In this document: in pieces, positions 7,227 through 21,668 of the stretch
Layout of the letters: every line of letters starts with the position of its first letter
How positions within the stretch are numbered: position 1 is the first letter of the stretch
From: Haloarcula limicola
GTDB taxonomy: Archaea; Halobacteriota; Halobacteria; Halobacteriales; Haloarculaceae
DNA length: 64,000 nt
Direction: 5' to 3'
Assembly: GCF_010119205.1 (NCBI RefSeq)
Contig: NZ_WRXM01000001.1
Span: 558,001-622,000, forward strand
Made by a program: the position numbers and the translations under genes
The notes under the pieces: generated by a model
Seen by the model: the letters and a program-made list of their open reading frames with translations, nothing else
Told to the model about the DNA's origin: nothing
The model's database searches: none

Positions 7227-8741
7227 TTACTCGCCCTCGGTCGGTCGCTCGACGCCGCGGAACTCCACTCTCGCACCGCCGTCGCTCCCGGCCGTCGCCG
7301 CGACGGTCCAGTCGTGCGCCTCGGCGATCTCCCTGACGATAGAGAGCCCGAACCCGGTCCCGTGGTGGGTCGTCGTGTAGCCGGCTTCGAACAGCGCTTC
7401 GTCGTCGATGTCCGGGAACCCCGGGCCGTCGTCTTCGACGAAAAATCCCTCGTGCCGGTCGAGGCGACCGATACGGACGGTGACCGTCGGGCCGCCGTGT
7501 TCGATCGCGTTCCGGAAGAGGTTCGCCGTCAGCTGTCGGAGCCGGCTCTCGTCGCCCATGATCGTTCCGAGCGGCGTGACGCGTTCGACGGTCGCGTCCG
7601 GAGCGTCGACCGCCGCCCACGTCACGTCCACCACGTCGTCGGCGTCGACCGGCGAGGGGGCGACGACCTCCTGTCCCTGGCGTGCGAGCGCGAGGACGTC
7701 CTCGATGAGCTCAGCGATCCGTTCGAGTGCCGACTCGGCGGCGTCGAGGTGCGTCTCCTCGCCGGTGTCGCGAGCGAGGTCGAGGCGCGACTGTGCGACC
7801 TGTAGCGGATTCCGAATGTCGTGGCTCAGCATGTCGGCGAAGCGGTTGAGGCGCTCGTTCTGGCGTCTCACCTGCTCCTGTCGCTCCTTTCGTTCGGAGA
7901 TGTCGCGGGTGACGCCGATGAGTCCGACCACTTCGCCGTCCGGACCGTGCCACGGGACCTTCGACGTGAGGTTCCACTGGTCGAGCATCGGCAGGTACTC
8001 GACCTTATCGAGGACCGGCTCTCCCTCCTCGATGACGTACTTGTCTTCGACGTAGGCCCGCCGGGCGTGCCGGTTGGCGACGATGCCGATCTCGGGGTCG
8101 GTGTTGCCGAGGAAGTCGTCGACCGACTCCTCGAAGTAGCCCGAACTCACGTACTGGTGGCGGGCCTGGTCGTCCTTGACGTAGAGGTGAACCGGAATCG
8201 ACCCGAAGATAGAGTCGAAGAGACGACTCTTGTGGAGCAACTCGGTGAGTTCCGCGCTGTCGAGTCCCTGTTCGAGCATCCTATCGACGGTCGCTTCGTC
8301 GACGTTCGGTGCGGCCGTCGGGTCGATCTCGTCGGTCTCGTGGTCGGTGTCGATGCGAGACTCCACGGCGACTTCGACCGCCGTCGCTGCGAGCGTCTCG
8401 AAGGCGTCCGGCCCGTCGTGGACGACGAACTCGTCGATATCGGTCCCGACCGCTCGGGCGGCGGCCTCGTCGCCGGCGCGGGAGAAGAGGACGACCGGGA
8501 GACAGGGGTGGGCGGCACCGATTCGTTCGGCCGCGTCGATCCCGTCGAATCGGTCGGGGTCGTGACCGATCACCAGACAGTCGATATCGGGCCAAGCGAG
8601 ACGTTCGAGCGCGGCCTCGGCGGAGTCGGCCGTGTATACCGTCGCGTCGGACCGCCGTTCTAGCTCGCGCGCCCCCTGTTCGGTGCGGACCGCATTGGCA
8701 TCGAGATAGAGGAGATGCGAGGCGACGTCGTCTGACCCCAT
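7227..8741 (-). CDS. Sensor histidine kinase: degenerate receiver, PAS, HisKA, HATPase
   Basis: 504 residues, with no obvious membrane segments, so probably a cytoplasmic sensor. Residues 1-125 have receiver-domain layout, but the phosphoacceptor position reads CLVIGHD (55-61), with Gly in place of the Asp that normally follows the hydrophobic strand. A PAS domain follows (about 172-285, with HLYVKDDQ and VVGLIGVTRDIS), then HisKA with LSHDIRNPLQ (phosphorylated His307), then an HATPase with N box FRNAIEHG, G1 EDDGPGFP and G2 GTGFGLSIV. The gene is monocistronic, and no response regulator is adjacent. Signal and partner are unknown. Confidence 0.9.
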   Translation of the reverse strand: MGSDDVASHLLYLDANAVRTEQGARELERRSDATVYTADSAEAALERLAWPDIDCLVIGHDPDRFDGIDAAERIGAAHPCLPVVLFSRAGDEAAARAVGTDIDEFVVHDGPDAFETLAATAVEVAVESRIDTDHETDEIDPTAAPNVDEATVDRMLEQGLDSAELTELLHKSRLFDSIFGSIPVHLYVKDDQARHQYVSSGYFEESVDDFLGNTDPEIGIVANRHARRAYVEDKYVIEEGEPVLDKVEYLPMLDQWNLTSKVPWHGPDGEVVGLIGVTRDISERKERQEQVRRQNERLNRFADMLSHDIRNPLQVAQSRLDLARDTGEETHLDAAESALERIAELIEDVLALARQGQEVVAPSPVDADDVVDVTWAAVDAPDATVERVTPLGTIMGDESRLRQLTANLFRNAIEHGGPTVTVRIGRLDRHEGFFVEDDGPGFPDIDDEALFEAGYTTTHHGTGFGLSIVREIAEAHDWTVAATAGSDGGARVEFRGVERPTEGE

Positions 8742-8816
8742 CGATGAGCGACAATACGGGCGATACCACTTAACTGATGTCCCTACTTTTATTCGGTCGC
8801 TGGCGTAGCACGGTGT

Positions 8817-9731
8817 ATGGACAGAACCGTTCGCGTCCTCGGCGTTCCCATGGACCTCGGGGCCGACCGGCGCGGCGTCGATATGGGACCCTCGGCGATT
8901 CGCTACGGGGGGCTGGCCGAACAGCTAGACGGACTCGGCGTCGACTGCACCGACGGCGGCGACCTCGCGGTGCCGAGGCCGGAAGCCCGAGACCCCGACG
9001 CGGACCACCCACGCGGCGGGCGGGCGAAGTTCCACCGAGAGACGAGAGAAGTCTGCGAAGACGTTCGAACGGCCGTGAGCGGCACGATCGACGACGGCGA
9101 GTTCCCGCTGGTTCTGGGCGGCGACCACTCCATCGCCATCGGTACCGTCGCGGGTGCGGCCGAACCCGACGAGTCGCTCGGCGTCGTCTGGTTCGACGCC
9201 CACGGCGATTTCAACACCCCACAGACGACGCCGAGCGGGAACATCCACGGGATGTCGCTCGCGGCCATCCTCGGCAAGGAGTCGTTCGCCGACGAATCCT
9301 GGGCCCACACGCCCGCGGTCAGCGAGGAGAACGTCGTACTGGTCGGACTCCGCAATCTGGACGAGGGCGAGCGGCGGCTCATCCGCGAGAGCGACGTGAC
9401 GGCGTACTCCATGTCCGACGTCGACGCTCGGAGCGTCCCGGAGGTCGTCGAAGAGGCCCTCGGTATCGCGGCGGACGGCACCGACGCCATCCACGTCTCG
9501 CTCGATATGGACTGGCTCGACCCGACCGAGGCCCCCGGCGTCGGGACGCCGGTCCGGGGCGGCGTCTCCTACCGCGAGGCCCACGTCGCCATGGAGTACG
9601 TCGCGGAGCGACACGACAAACTCCGCTCGATGGAACTGGTCGAGGTCAACCCAATCCTCGACGACCACAATCAGACCGCGGAACTCGCCTGCGAACTGGC
9701 CGCGAGCGCGTTCGGCAAGCGGATCCTCTGA
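8817..9731 (+). CDS. rocF: Arginase (ureohydrolase family)
   Basis: Hydrolyses arginine to ornithine and urea using two Mn(II) ions. All metal ligands are visible: GGDHS (His104), DAHGDFN (Asp127, His129, Asp131) and SLDMDWLDP (Asp230, Asp232). The segment NTPQTTPSGNIHGM after the second motif matches arginases rather than agmatinases. At 304 residues it is full length. A TATA-like CTACTTTTATT lies about 30 bases before the ATG. It stands alone, convergent with the following reductase gene with only four bases between stops. Confidence 0.9.
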   Translation: MDRTVRVLGVPMDLGADRRGVDMGPSAIRYGGLAEQLDGLGVDCTDGGDLAVPRPEARDPDADHPRGGRAKFHRETREVCEDVRTAVSGTIDDGEFPLVLGGDHSIAIGTVAGAAEPDESLGVVWFDAHGDFNTPQTTPSGNIHGMSLAAILGKESFADESWAHTPAVSEENVVLVGLRNLDEGERRLIRESDVTAYSMSDVDARSVPEVVEEALGIAADGTDAIHVSLDMDWLDPTEAPGVGTPVRGGVSYREAHVAMEYVAERHDKLRSMELVEVNPILDDHNQTAELACELAASAFGKRIL

Positions 9732-9735
9732 GCGG

Positions 9736-10779
9736 TCACCCGAACCCCTCGTACTGCATCGAGTCCTCGGGGACGCCGACCGCCTTCGCCGCGCTGACGA
9801 GCGTCGTCACCATCGCCGTGACGCCGCAGGCGTACAGTTCGGCGTTCTCGGGGTGGATTCTCGCGTCGATGTCCGTCTCCGGCTGTTCGGTCGCGACGTC
9901 CGCGAACGCGTCGGGCAGGTCCGCCTCGTCGAGTTCGTCCACCAGGTACTTGATGAACACCTGCTGGACGTAGTCGGTCTCGCCGTCCCAGTCGGTCAGC
10001 AGCGACTCGCGGGTCAGCGTCGGGACGAAGTGGAAGTTCTCCCGCTCGTCGGCGAGGTCGCGGAAGTGCTCCCCGTGCGGGATGTCGTCTTCCCAGCCGC
10101 AGCCCAGGAACAGCCAGATGTCCCGCTGTTCCCCGTCGACGGTATCTCTCCCCTCCTCGAACGTGTAGTCGATCATGCTCTTGAACGGGGCGGCACCGGT
10201 CCCCGTGGCGAGAAACACCATGTCCCGACTCGAGGGCTCGTCCAGCGTCATCTCCCCGTTCGGACCGCGGACGACCACCTGGTCGCCGACCTCGAGGTCC
10301 TGGAACAGGTCGCTCGTCAACCGACCGCCGGGGACCCGCCGGATGCCGAAGGCCAGTTCGTCCTCGTTGGGCGAATCCGCCAGCGAGTACGCCCGCGGCG
10401 TGTCGTGAAACTGGAGCGTCACGTACTGTCCCGGCGCGAAGTCGATCTCCTCTTCCGCCCGGACCCGCACCTGCAACAGCGACGGATAGGCCCGTTCGAG
10501 CCGGTCGACGAGCGTCGAGATGTCGTCGCGGCGGTGCTCCGAGACGTCGACCGCGTCCAACCGCTCGGATAGCTCGTCCCACTGGTACTCCGCGCCGTCG
10601 TGGATCTCGTCGAGCCAGTTCGCCCCGTCGAGGGGTTCCAGCTGCCCGCGGATGGCCTCTTCCACCGCTTCCGTGCGGTTGTCGTCCATCGCCTCCGCGA
10701 GCGTCACCGTCGCGGATTTCGTCGCGAGGGGCAGCTGTTCGGCCCGCTCGTGTTGAGACAGATGCTCCCGAACGTCCAT
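9736..10779 (-). CDS. FAD/NAD(P)-binding ferredoxin-reductase-type oxidoreductase
   Basis: 347 residues. The N-terminal 90 residues are helical and acidic, without a known domain. A reductase core follows: FAPGQYVTL and RAYSLADSP (flavin-binding R-x-Y-S), a GRLTSDL phosphate-side motif, and the NAD(P)-binding fold starting VFLATGTGAAPF with a later CGVTAMV near the C terminus. It lacks an iron-sulfur cluster motif, so electrons must go to or from a separate partner. Neighbours give no pathway hint. The gene starts 250 bases from the end of gyrA, transcribed in the same direction. Confidence 0.8.
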   Translation of the reverse strand: MDVREHLSQHERAEQLPLATKSATVTLAEAMDDNRTEAVEEAIRGQLEPLDGANWLDEIHDGAEYQWDELSERLDAVDVSEHRRDDISTLVDRLERAYPSLLQVRVRAEEEIDFAPGQYVTLQFHDTPRAYSLADSPNEDELAFGIRRVPGGRLTSDLFQDLEVGDQVVVRGPNGEMTLDEPSSRDMVFLATGTGAAPFKSMIDYTFEEGRDTVDGEQRDIWLFLGCGWEDDIPHGEHFRDLADERENFHFVPTLTRESLLTDWDGETDYVQQVFIKYLVDELDEADLPDAFADVATEQPETDIDARIHPENAELYACGVTAMVTTLVSAAKAVGVPEDSMQYEGFG

Positions 10780-10851
10780 ACCCGCTGTACCACCCCCGCC
10801 CTGTTAGTCCCTCACCTTTCATTGACAGCGGCGCGTCGCTAACTGGACGGG

Positions 10852-10935
10852 TCTGCACCAAAAAGCTCGAATCGCACAGCGATTCGAGTCCGCTACTCCT
10901 CTACCGCGACCGCCGACGGGACGACCGTTACGCTC
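10852..10935 (-). repeat. Duplicated 3' tail and terminator hairpin of gyrA
   Basis: This 84-base block repeats 10989-11072 in direct orientation, with 82 of 84 bases matching and an offset of 137. It copies the last 43 bases of gyrA exactly (10893-10935, ending with the stop codon), then a hairpin with 8-base stem CTCGAATC/GATTCGAG and a following T tract. The two mismatches lie outside the coding part. The 53 bases between the copies (10936-10988) hold another hairpin, GGTCGC-CGACA-GCGACC on the minus strand, but no gene. Confidence 0.9.
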
Positions 10936-10995
10936 ACAACGCACCTTTTTCTTCATCGGGTCGCTGTCGGCGACCACTCTTCGAAAAATCTGCAC

Positions 10996-11027
10996 CAAAA
11001 AGCTCGAATCACACAGCGATTCGAGTT
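10996..11027 (-). terminator. Hairpin and T tract immediately after gyrA
   Basis: Read along gyrA, the stop TAG is followed at once by CGAA and an 8-base perfect stem CTCGAATC/GATTCGAG with a 7-base loop, then CTTTTTGG. It has the form of an intrinsic terminator and is copied in the duplicate at 10859-10890. The linker GAGTAGCG and the loop resemble the other hairpins of the family found at gene ends in this window. Confidence 0.65.
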
Positions 11028-11029
11028 CG

Positions 11030-15423
<4,394 letters not shown>

Positions 15424-15432
15424 TTAATCGAT

Positions 15433-15453
15433 GCGGGATTATAAAGTTCCCGC
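15433..15453 (-). promoter_or_regulatory. gyrB promoter: inverted repeat enclosing the TATA box
   Basis: On the minus strand ACTTTATAA is the likely TATA box, about 30 bases before the gyrB ATG. It is enclosed exactly by the inverted repeat GCGGGA/TCCCGC (15433-15438 and 15448-15453). Such a symmetrical arrangement could bind a repressor or extrude as a cruciform under supercoiling; this is inference. Confidence 0.45.
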
Positions 15454-15549
15454 ACGCGCGTGTGCGCGGCGTCCCACGGTGACGATAAGCGGGTCCTACC
15501 GACCGCCCGACCTCCCCGCGACCGCGTTTCACTTTCACCCTGGTGGCGA

Positions 15550-15560
15550 TTACCTTTTAA
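15550..15560 (+). promoter_or_regulatory. Probable TATA box of top6BA
   Basis: ACCTTTTAACC lies about 28-38 bases before the top6B ATG at 15588 and is the only AT-rich element on that side of the divergent region. It is assigned by position and composition only. Confidence 0.4.
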
Positions 15561-15587
15561 CCTCCACGGCGGTACCTATGGCACGAC

Positions 15588-17978
15588 ATGACCTCGTATC
15601 AGTCTCAACTCGGCGAGGGAGACGGCATCGCCGAGGAGTTGGCCGAATCTCAGCGGGCCATCTCCATCGCCGAGTTCTTCGAGAAGAACAAACACATGCT
15701 CGGCTTCGACTCGGGGGCCCGGGCGCTCGTCACCGCCGTCAAGGAGGCGGTCGACAACGCGCTCGACGCCTGCGAGGAGGCCGGCATCAAACCGGACATC
15801 TACGTCGAGATCCAGGAGGCCGGCGACTACTACCGCCTCGTCGTCGAGGACAACGGCCCCGGCATCACGAAGGAGCAGCTCCCGAAGATCTTCGGGAAGC
15901 TCCTCTACGGCTCTCGGTTCCACGCCCGCGAGCAGAACCGCGGTCAGCAGGGTATCGGTATCTCCGCCGCCGTCCTCTACTCGCAGCTCACCTCCGGCAA
16001 GCCCGCGAAGATCACCTCCCGGCCGAAGGGCCAGGCCGACGCGCAGTACTTCGAACTCATCGTCGACACGGACTCGAACGAGCCCGAGATAAGCGTCGAC
16101 GAGACCACCTCGTGGGAGCGCCCGCACGGCACCCGCATCGAACTGGAGATGGAGGCCAACATGCGCGCTCGGGGCAGCCTCCACGACTACATTCAGGACA
16201 CCGCCGTCGTCAACCCCCACGCCCGCATCGAGTTCGACGAGCCCGGGCTGGACGAGCCGCTGAAGTTCGAACGCGTCGAGGGCGCGGGCCTCCCCGACGA
16301 GACCGAGGAGATCCGCCCGCACCCCCACGGCGTCGAACTCGGGACGCTCCTGAAGATGCTCGAGGCGACCGATTCGTACTCCGTCTCCGGCTTCCTCCAG
16401 GAGGAGTTCACCCGCGTCGGCGGGAAGACCGCGCGGAGCGTCGTCGAGAACTTCAACGACCGCCACTACGGCCGCGGGATGGCGTGGCAACCGCCGAAGG
16501 TACAGGAGGAGGTCGACGTCGCGTCGGCCGTCGAGGAGGCCGTCGCCAACAAGGGCGCGGCGGCCACCAGCGAGTTCGCCGACTCGATCTCGGAGGCCGT
16601 CCACGACCGCGATAGAGTGGCCCACCACGAGATCGAAGCGATCGTCGCCGAGGCCGCCGAAGCGGTCGAGGCCGACCACGATACCACCTTCGGCGAGACG
16701 GTACGGGAGAACGCCGTCGCCGCCGCGTGGTCTGTCGTCACCGACGAGCGGGCGAGCGACCTCTACGGGCTGGTCGACGCGGCGACGACCACGCGGAAGG
16801 ACGACGCCGTCGTCGAAGGGCTGGCGAGTCGACTGGCGGATAAATTCGACTCCGAAGGGCGACACCGTCTCACCCGCGACGAGTTCCGCGAGTACGTCGA
16901 CCGCGCGGCCGACATGACCGAGGAGCAGGACGACGCCACCTTCGGCGAGACGGCCCGCGAGAACGTCGTCGACCAACTGTGGGACGCGGCCGTGCGGGTC
17001 CCCGACGACCCGCCGAACGTCTCGGCGGTGGCCGACGACCGCGACACGGCGAGCGAACTCCTGACCGCGATGCGGGAGACGGACATCATGTCCCCGCCGA
17101 CGGACTGTCTGGCCCCCATCACCGCCGAACTGGTCGAGTCCGGACTCCGAAAGGAGTTCGACGCCGACTTCTACGCCGCCTCGACCCGCGACGCGGCGGT
17201 CCACGGCGGCGACCCGTTCATCGTCGAGGCCGGCATCGCCTACGGCGGCGAACTCAAGGCCGAGGGCAGCGTCGAAGTGATGCGCTTCGCCAACCGCGTC
17301 CCGCTGGTCTACCAGCGCGGCGCGTGTGCGACGACGGACGTCATCAAGACCATCAACTGGCGAAACTACAACTTAGATCAGCCCGGCGGGTCGGGCGTCC
17401 CGAACGGCCCGGCGGTCATCATGGTCCACGTCGCCTCGACGAACGTTCCCTTCACCAGCGAGTCGAAGGACGCCATCGCCAACGTCCCCGAGATGGAAGA
17501 CGAGATCGAACTCGCCATCCGGGAGGCCGCCCGCGAGCTCAAGAGCTACCTGAACAAGCGCCGCTCGATGCGCCAGCGCCGCGAGAAGCAGGACAAACTG
17601 GCGACCATCCTCCCGGAGATGGCCGAGAAGTTGACGCAGGTCACGGACAACGAGGAGCTGAACATCGACGACTCGATCGCCCGCATCATGAACAACGTCC
17701 TCGTCGAGCGGGAGATCGAGAACGGGACGGTCCGCCTCATCGTGGAGAACAACGACGACGTGAACGCGGACGTGGACCTGACCGACATCGTCACGGCTCG
17801 CCCCGAGGTCACGAACGGCGCGAACGTCGTGGAGATGGACGGCGAGTGGTTCGTGAAGTGGTCCGCGACGGTCGAGCCGGGCGAGACCGCAGTGTTGGAG
17901 TACAGCGTGGCAGACGACGCCGAGTTCACCGTCTCGGTCGACGGCGTCGAGGACGAGAAACTGACGGTGGACGCCTGA
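15588..17978 (+). CDS. top6B: DNA topoisomerase VI subunit B
   Basis: ATPase subunit of type IIB topoisomerase VI, which relaxes and decatenates DNA with Top6A. The GHKL fold shows [23 protein letters not shown] and [15 protein letters not shown]. It has 796 residues, well above the roughly 500-620 of crenarchaeal and methanogen subunits. Part of the surplus is an acidic helical insertion (about 320-490) after the ATPase domain, where a segment recurs: [16 protein letters not shown] and [18 protein letters not shown]-terminal beta domain (about 700-796) resembles the extra Ig-like domain known in some euryarchaeal subunits. One base separates its stop from the top6A start. Confidence 0.95.
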   Translation: MTSYQSQLGEGDGIAEELAESQRAISIAEFFEKNKHMLGFDSGARALVTAVKEAVDNALDACEEAGIKPDIYVEIQEAGDYYRLVVEDNGPGITKEQLPKIFGKLLYGSRFHAREQNRGQQGIGISAAVLYSQLTSGKPAKITSRPKGQADAQYFELIVDTDSNEPEISVDETTSWERPHGTRIELEMEANMRARGSLHDYIQDTAVVNPHARIEFDEPGLDEPLKFERVEGAGLPDETEEIRPHPHGVELGTLLKMLEATDSYSVSGFLQEEFTRVGGKTARSVVENFNDRHYGRGMAWQPPKVQEEVDVASAVEEAVANKGAAATSEFADSISEAVHDRDRVAHHEIEAIVAEAAEAVEADHDTTFGETVRENAVAAAWSVVTDERASDLYGLVDAATTTRKDDAVVEGLASRLADKFDSEGRHRLTRDEFREYVDRAADMTEEQDDATFGETARENVVDQLWDAAVRVPDDPPNVSAVADDRDTASELLTAMRETDIMSPPTDCLAPITAELVESGLRKEFDADFYAASTRDAAVHGGDPFIVEAGIAYGGELKAEGSVEVMRFANRVPLVYQRGACATTDVIKTINWRNYNLDQPGGSGVPNGPAVIMVHVASTNVPFTSESKDAIANVPEMEDEIELAIREAARELKSYLNKRRSMRQRREKQDKLATILPEMAEKLTQVTDNEELNIDDSIARIMNNVLVEREIENGTVRLIVENNDDVNADVDLTDIVTARPEVTNGANVVEMDGEWFVKWSATVEPGETAVLEYSVADDAEFTVSVDGVEDEKLTVDA

Positions 17979-17979
17979 T

Positions 17980-19086
17980 ATGAGCACAGAATCAGACATC
18001 CCACAGAACGAGGAAGAGGCCCGCGAGAAACTCATCGACCTCGCGGCGGAGTTCTACGACCAGTTCGCAGAGGGCGACGTGCCGCGGATGACGCTGCCGA
18101 CCCGGACGAAGTCCAACATCGAGTACGACGAGGACAAGGACGTGTGGGTGTACGGCGACCGCACCTCCACCCGGTCGGCGAAGTCCGTCTCGGGCGCGGA
18201 GAAGTTGCTGAAAGCGACCTACACCATCGACTTCCTCGCCCAGCAGTTAGAGGAGGACCGCTCGTCGACCCTGCGTGAACTGTACTACCTCTCGGAGTCG
18301 TGGGACTTAGAGGAGGCGCAGTTCAACAGTCAGGACGAGTCTAACGACCTCGTCGAGGACTTGGAGATCGTCTCGGAGGTCACCCGCGAGGACTTCCACA
18401 TGCGGCCCGAGGAATCGGGGGCGACGCTGATGGGACCGCTGCAGATCCGCGAGCAGACCCGCCGCGGCGAGCGCGAGATCCACTGTCAGGAGGACGTCGG
18501 CGAGGGCGGCTACCAGATTCCGAACAACCCCGACACCATCGAGTTCCTCGACCACGACGCCGACTTCGTCCTCTGCGTGGAGACCGGCGGGATGCGCGAC
18601 CGGCTCGTCGAGAACGGCTTCGACGAGGAGTACAACGTCATCGTCGTCCACCTGAAGGGCCAGCCCGCGCGGGCGACCCGCCGGATTACCAAGCGACTCC
18701 ACGACGAACTCGACCTGCCAGTCGTGGTCTTCACCGACGGCGACCCGTGGTCGTACCGCATCTACGGCTCCGTGGCCTACGGCTCCATCAAGTCCGCGCA
18801 CCTCTCGGAGTACCTGGCGACGCCGGAGGCCGAGTTCGTCGGCATCCGCCCGGCCGACATCGTGGAGTACGACCTGCCGACCGACCCGCTCGGCGACTCG
18901 GACATCAACGCGCTGGAATCCGAACTGGAGGACCCGCGCTTCCAGACGGAGTTCTGGCGCGAGCAGATAGAGCTCCAGCTCGACATCGGGAAGAAGGCCG
19001 AACAGCAGGCGCTGGCCTCGCGGGGTCTCGACTTCGTCACCGACACGTACCTGCCCGAGCGGCTGACCGAGATGGGCGTCATCTGA
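17980..19086 (+). CDS. top6A: DNA topoisomerase VI subunit A (Spo11-like)
   Basis: DNA-cleaving subunit of topoisomerase VI, related to eukaryotic Spo11. In 368 residues it carries the winged-helix (CAP-like) segment with the tyrosine pair in [13 protein letters not shown] (Tyr102-Tyr103; the second is inferred to attack DNA), and a TOPRIM domain with VETGGM and the acidic motif [12 protein letters not shown]. The length is normal. It follows top6B almost without a gap and is expected to be made with it in equal amounts. The operon ends before a convergent metallo-beta-lactamase-fold gene. Confidence 0.96.
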   Translation: MSTESDIPQNEEEAREKLIDLAAEFYDQFAEGDVPRMTLPTRTKSNIEYDEDKDVWVYGDRTSTRSAKSVSGAEKLLKATYTIDFLAQQLEEDRSSTLRELYYLSESWDLEEAQFNSQDESNDLVEDLEIVSEVTREDFHMRPEESGATLMGPLQIREQTRRGEREIHCQEDVGEGGYQIPNNPDTIEFLDHDADFVLCVETGGMRDRLVENGFDEEYNVIVVHLKGQPARATRRITKRLHDELDLPVVVFTDGDPWSYRIYGSVAYGSIKSAHLSEYLATPEAEFVGIRPADIVEYDLPTDPLGDSDINALESELEDPRFQTEFWREQIELQLDIGKKAEQQALASRGLDFVTDTYLPERLTEMGVI

Positions 19087-19132
19087 GGGCCGTCGCGCTC
19101 GGACGCGAGCGGGTTATCGGACGACGAGGTCC

Positions 19133-19879
19133 TCAGTCGCGGTCTAAGACGACCGGGACGCGGCGGCCGGCGACGTCGGCGGCGAACGCCTCGTCGTCGG
19201 CCTCCAGCGAGTCGAACGTGTTGTAGTGCATCGGGAGGACGAGGTCGGGGTCCATCGCCTCGGCCAGTTCGGCCGCGTCGTAGCGGTCCATCGTGTAGCT
19301 CTGGGAGATAGAGGGGACGAACAGCGAGACGTCGAGTTCCGAATGGCCCGGAAGCACGTCCGAGTCGCCCGGCCAGAACACTCGGACGCCGTCTATCGAG
19401 ACGAGGAAGCCACAGCCGATCCCCTTCGGATGGATCGGGTCGCCGCTCTCGTCGACGTTCGGCCCGTCGGGGTCGTTGTACGCGGGGACAGTCCAGATGG
19501 GCACGTCGTCGACGACGAGTTCGTCTTCCATCGAGACCTCCCGAACGTCGTAATCGAGGTCCGAGAGGCGCTCTAGGTCGCGGCCGGAGTCGCGGACGTT
19601 GATGCCCTCGAAGGCGACAATTGTCGCGTCGTCCTTCGCGACGCGGCGGATGCCGTCGGGCTCGTAGTGGTGGACGTGCGTGACACAGACCACGTCGCCG
19701 TCCTTCGGGGCGTAGTCGCGCGTCTCGGGGTGGCCGACGCCGGGCGTATCGGGTTCCCACTCGCCGGTCAGGACGCCGTACCGCCCCGGGTCGAGGTAGA
19801 CCACGGTGTCCTCGCCCTCCAGTCGGAGCGTCGCGTAGCCGAGCCACTCGGCCGTGATACCGTCGTGTCTGATGGTCAT
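19133..19879 (-). CDS. Metallo-beta-lactamase-fold protein with an altered metal motif
   Basis: 248 residues with the overall metallo-beta-lactamase fold of the UlaG-like group: WLGYATLRLE at the start, THVHHYEPDG (67-76), WPGDSDVLPG and LPMHYNTF. The canonical motif is T-H-x-H-x-D-H-x-x-G; here Asp is Tyr72 and the following His is Glu73, so one metal site lacks its usual ligands. His68, His70, the later Asp and the His of PMHYN remain. It may bind a single metal, use other ligands, or have lost hydrolase activity. Monocistronic, convergent with top6A and downstream of lig on the same strand. Confidence 0.8.
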   Translation of the reverse strand: MTIRHDGITAEWLGYATLRLEGEDTVVYLDPGRYGVLTGEWEPDTPGVGHPETRDYAPKDGDVVCVTHVHHYEPDGIRRVAKDDATIVAFEGINVRDSGRDLERLSDLDYDVREVSMEDELVVDDVPIWTVPAYNDPDGPNVDESGDPIHPKGIGCGFLVSIDGVRVFWPGDSDVLPGHSELDVSLFVPSISQSYTMDRYDAAELAEAMDPDLVLPMHYNTFDSLEADDEAFAADVAGRRVPVVLDRD

Positions 19880-19951
19880 ATCGGTGATACAGACGGTGGC
19901 GGTATACGCCTACTGGTCGCGAATCGTTCCGGCGTGCGACGCGCGAGCGGC

Positions 19952-21610
19952 TCACTCGCTCTCGGCCAGCCGCGTCACGCGGTCGAGCGAGTCGGCGGCG
20001 TCGGGGGGCTTGTCTTCCCGAACCGCGAGGAATCTCGGGAACCGGAGCGCGTAGCCCGACTCGTAGTTCGTCGAGGACTGGATCTCCTCGTAGCCCACCT
20101 CGAAGACGAGTTCGGGCGAGAAGGACACGTCTCGGCCCTCGCTCGCGGTGACGCGGGGTTCGAGGCGCTCGGTCAAGTCGTCGAGTTCCTCGTCGGTGAG
20201 GCCGGTGGCGACGTTGCCGACCGTCGCGAAGCCGTCGTCGGTCCGCACGGAGAGTTCGAACGTCCCGAAGACGTTCGCTCGCCGGCCCTCGCCCCACTCG
20301 CCGCCGGTCACCACGCAGTCGAGCGTCTCCACGTCGGGCTTCCGCTTGCGCCAGTTCTTCCCGCGCTTGCCCGGCGTGTAGGCCGCGTCGGGGTCTTTCA
20401 GCATGATGCCCTCGTGGCCCGCGTCGAGGGCCGCGGCCTCGATCTCGGCGATCTCGTCGGCGTCGTCGGAGAGCCGGAGGTCCGAGACGGCTTCCTCAGA
20501 AACGAGCGAGTCGAGCGCCGCGTGGCGCTCTCGGAGCGACGCGTCGAGTAAGTCCTCGCCGTCGGCGTGCAGGCAGTCGAAGAGGTGGAGGCGAACCGTC
20601 ACGTCCTCGCGGGCCGCCGCCACGTCGTGTTTCCGGCGGAAGCGCCGTAGCACCTCCTGAAAGGGGAGCGGGTCGCCCGCGTCGTCGACCGCGACCACCT
20701 CGCCGTCGAGGATGGCCGGCGCGTCGAGCGACTCCTCGACGGTGGCGACGATCTCGGGGAGCGGGTCGGTCACGTCCTCCATGTTCCGCGAGAAGAGGGT
20801 CGCTGACTCCCCGTCGAAGTGGACCTGTACGCGAGCGCCGTCGTACTTCCATTCGACGGCCGCTTCCTCCCAGTCTTCCAGCGCGTCGGTGACGGTGCCG
20901 GCCTGTGCGAGCATCGCCTGCACGGGCCGACCGACTTCGAGGTCTATCGCCTCGAGTCCCGCCTCCCCCTCGTCGCGGGCCACCTCCGCGACGTGGCCGT
21001 AGTCGTTTGAGACCTGCAGAGCGCGCTCGACGGCTTCGACCGACACGTCGAACGCGTCGGCGATCGCGTCCCGGACGGTGCCGTCGCCGACGCCGATGCG
21101 CATCTCCGAGAGGACGAGTCGGGCGAGGTAGCGCGCTTCCTCGGCGTCACAGCGGTTGAACAGGCCGAACAGCATGTCGACCTTCGTCTCCTGACTGCCG
21201 TCGCCGGAGACGGCTGCGAGGTCCGACAGCTCGCGGGCCACCTCGGCGACGGTGAGGGCGTCGCTCCCGCCCTCGTCCCCGCCGAAGGCGGCCAACCCCC
21301 GCTGGCCGCCGAAGTCGTAGCTCGCCGCCACGTCGCCGATCTCGCCCCGCTCGGCCAGCCGCTCCTCCACGTCGTCGGCGCTCACGTTCCGTCCGGCGGC
21401 CCGCGCGATGGCCTCGTAACAGAGTCGCGGGCCGATATCGAGCGTGGTCGAGGCGTGGGCGGGAAATACCCGCCCCTGCGCGAAGCGAGCCAGCGTATCG
21501 AGGTCGTCGTCCGCCTCGGCCAGTAGCGCCGTGACGGATTCGATTATGGCTGTATCGGCGCTCTCGGCTTCGATGGCGGCGGCGCGGTCGGCGAAGGCGG
21601 CGAACTCCAT
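19952..21610 (-). CDS. lig: ATP-dependent DNA ligase
   Basis: Replicative and repair ligase that seals nicks using ATP. It has 552 residues with an N-terminal DNA-binding domain (about 1-220), the adenylation domain with motif I EWKYDGARVQ (Lys255 forms the AMP adduct), motif III LFSRN, motif IV EGIMLKDP, motif V NWRKRKPD, and an OB-fold domain to the C terminus. The order and size match archaeal type I ligases. There is no NAD-dependent ligase in the window. It stands between unrelated genes on the minus strand. Confidence 0.96.
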   Translation of the reverse strand: MEFAAFADRAAAIEAESADTAIIESVTALLAEADDDLDTLARFAQGRVFPAHASTTLDIGPRLCYEAIARAAGRNVSADDVEERLAERGEIGDVAASYDFGGQRGLAAFGGDEGGSDALTVAEVARELSDLAAVSGDGSQETKVDMLFGLFNRCDAEEARYLARLVLSEMRIGVGDGTVRDAIADAFDVSVEAVERALQVSNDYGHVAEVARDEGEAGLEAIDLEVGRPVQAMLAQAGTVTDALEDWEEAAVEWKYDGARVQVHFDGESATLFSRNMEDVTDPLPEIVATVEESLDAPAILDGEVVAVDDAGDPLPFQEVLRRFRRKHDVAAAREDVTVRLHLFDCLHADGEDLLDASLRERHAALDSLVSEEAVSDLRLSDDADEIAEIEAAALDAGHEGIMLKDPDAAYTPGKRGKNWRKRKPDVETLDCVVTGGEWGEGRRANVFGTFELSVRTDDGFATVGNVATGLTDEELDDLTERLEPRVTASEGRDVSFSPELVFEVGYEEIQSSTNYESGYALRFPRFLAVREDKPPDAADSLDRVTRLAESE

Positions 21611-21668
21611 CGGCCGTCCCTACCGGACAGGCGACCGTAAACCCAGCGTCATACGGCAACTGACCGTC

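Noticed and set aside
15576-17204. Long open frame on the strand opposite top6B (542 codons)
   Set aside because: It mirrors a certain gene. GC-rich haloarchaeal codon use leaves long empty frames on the other strand; the translation has no domain and is dominated by Gly, Arg, Val and Asp.
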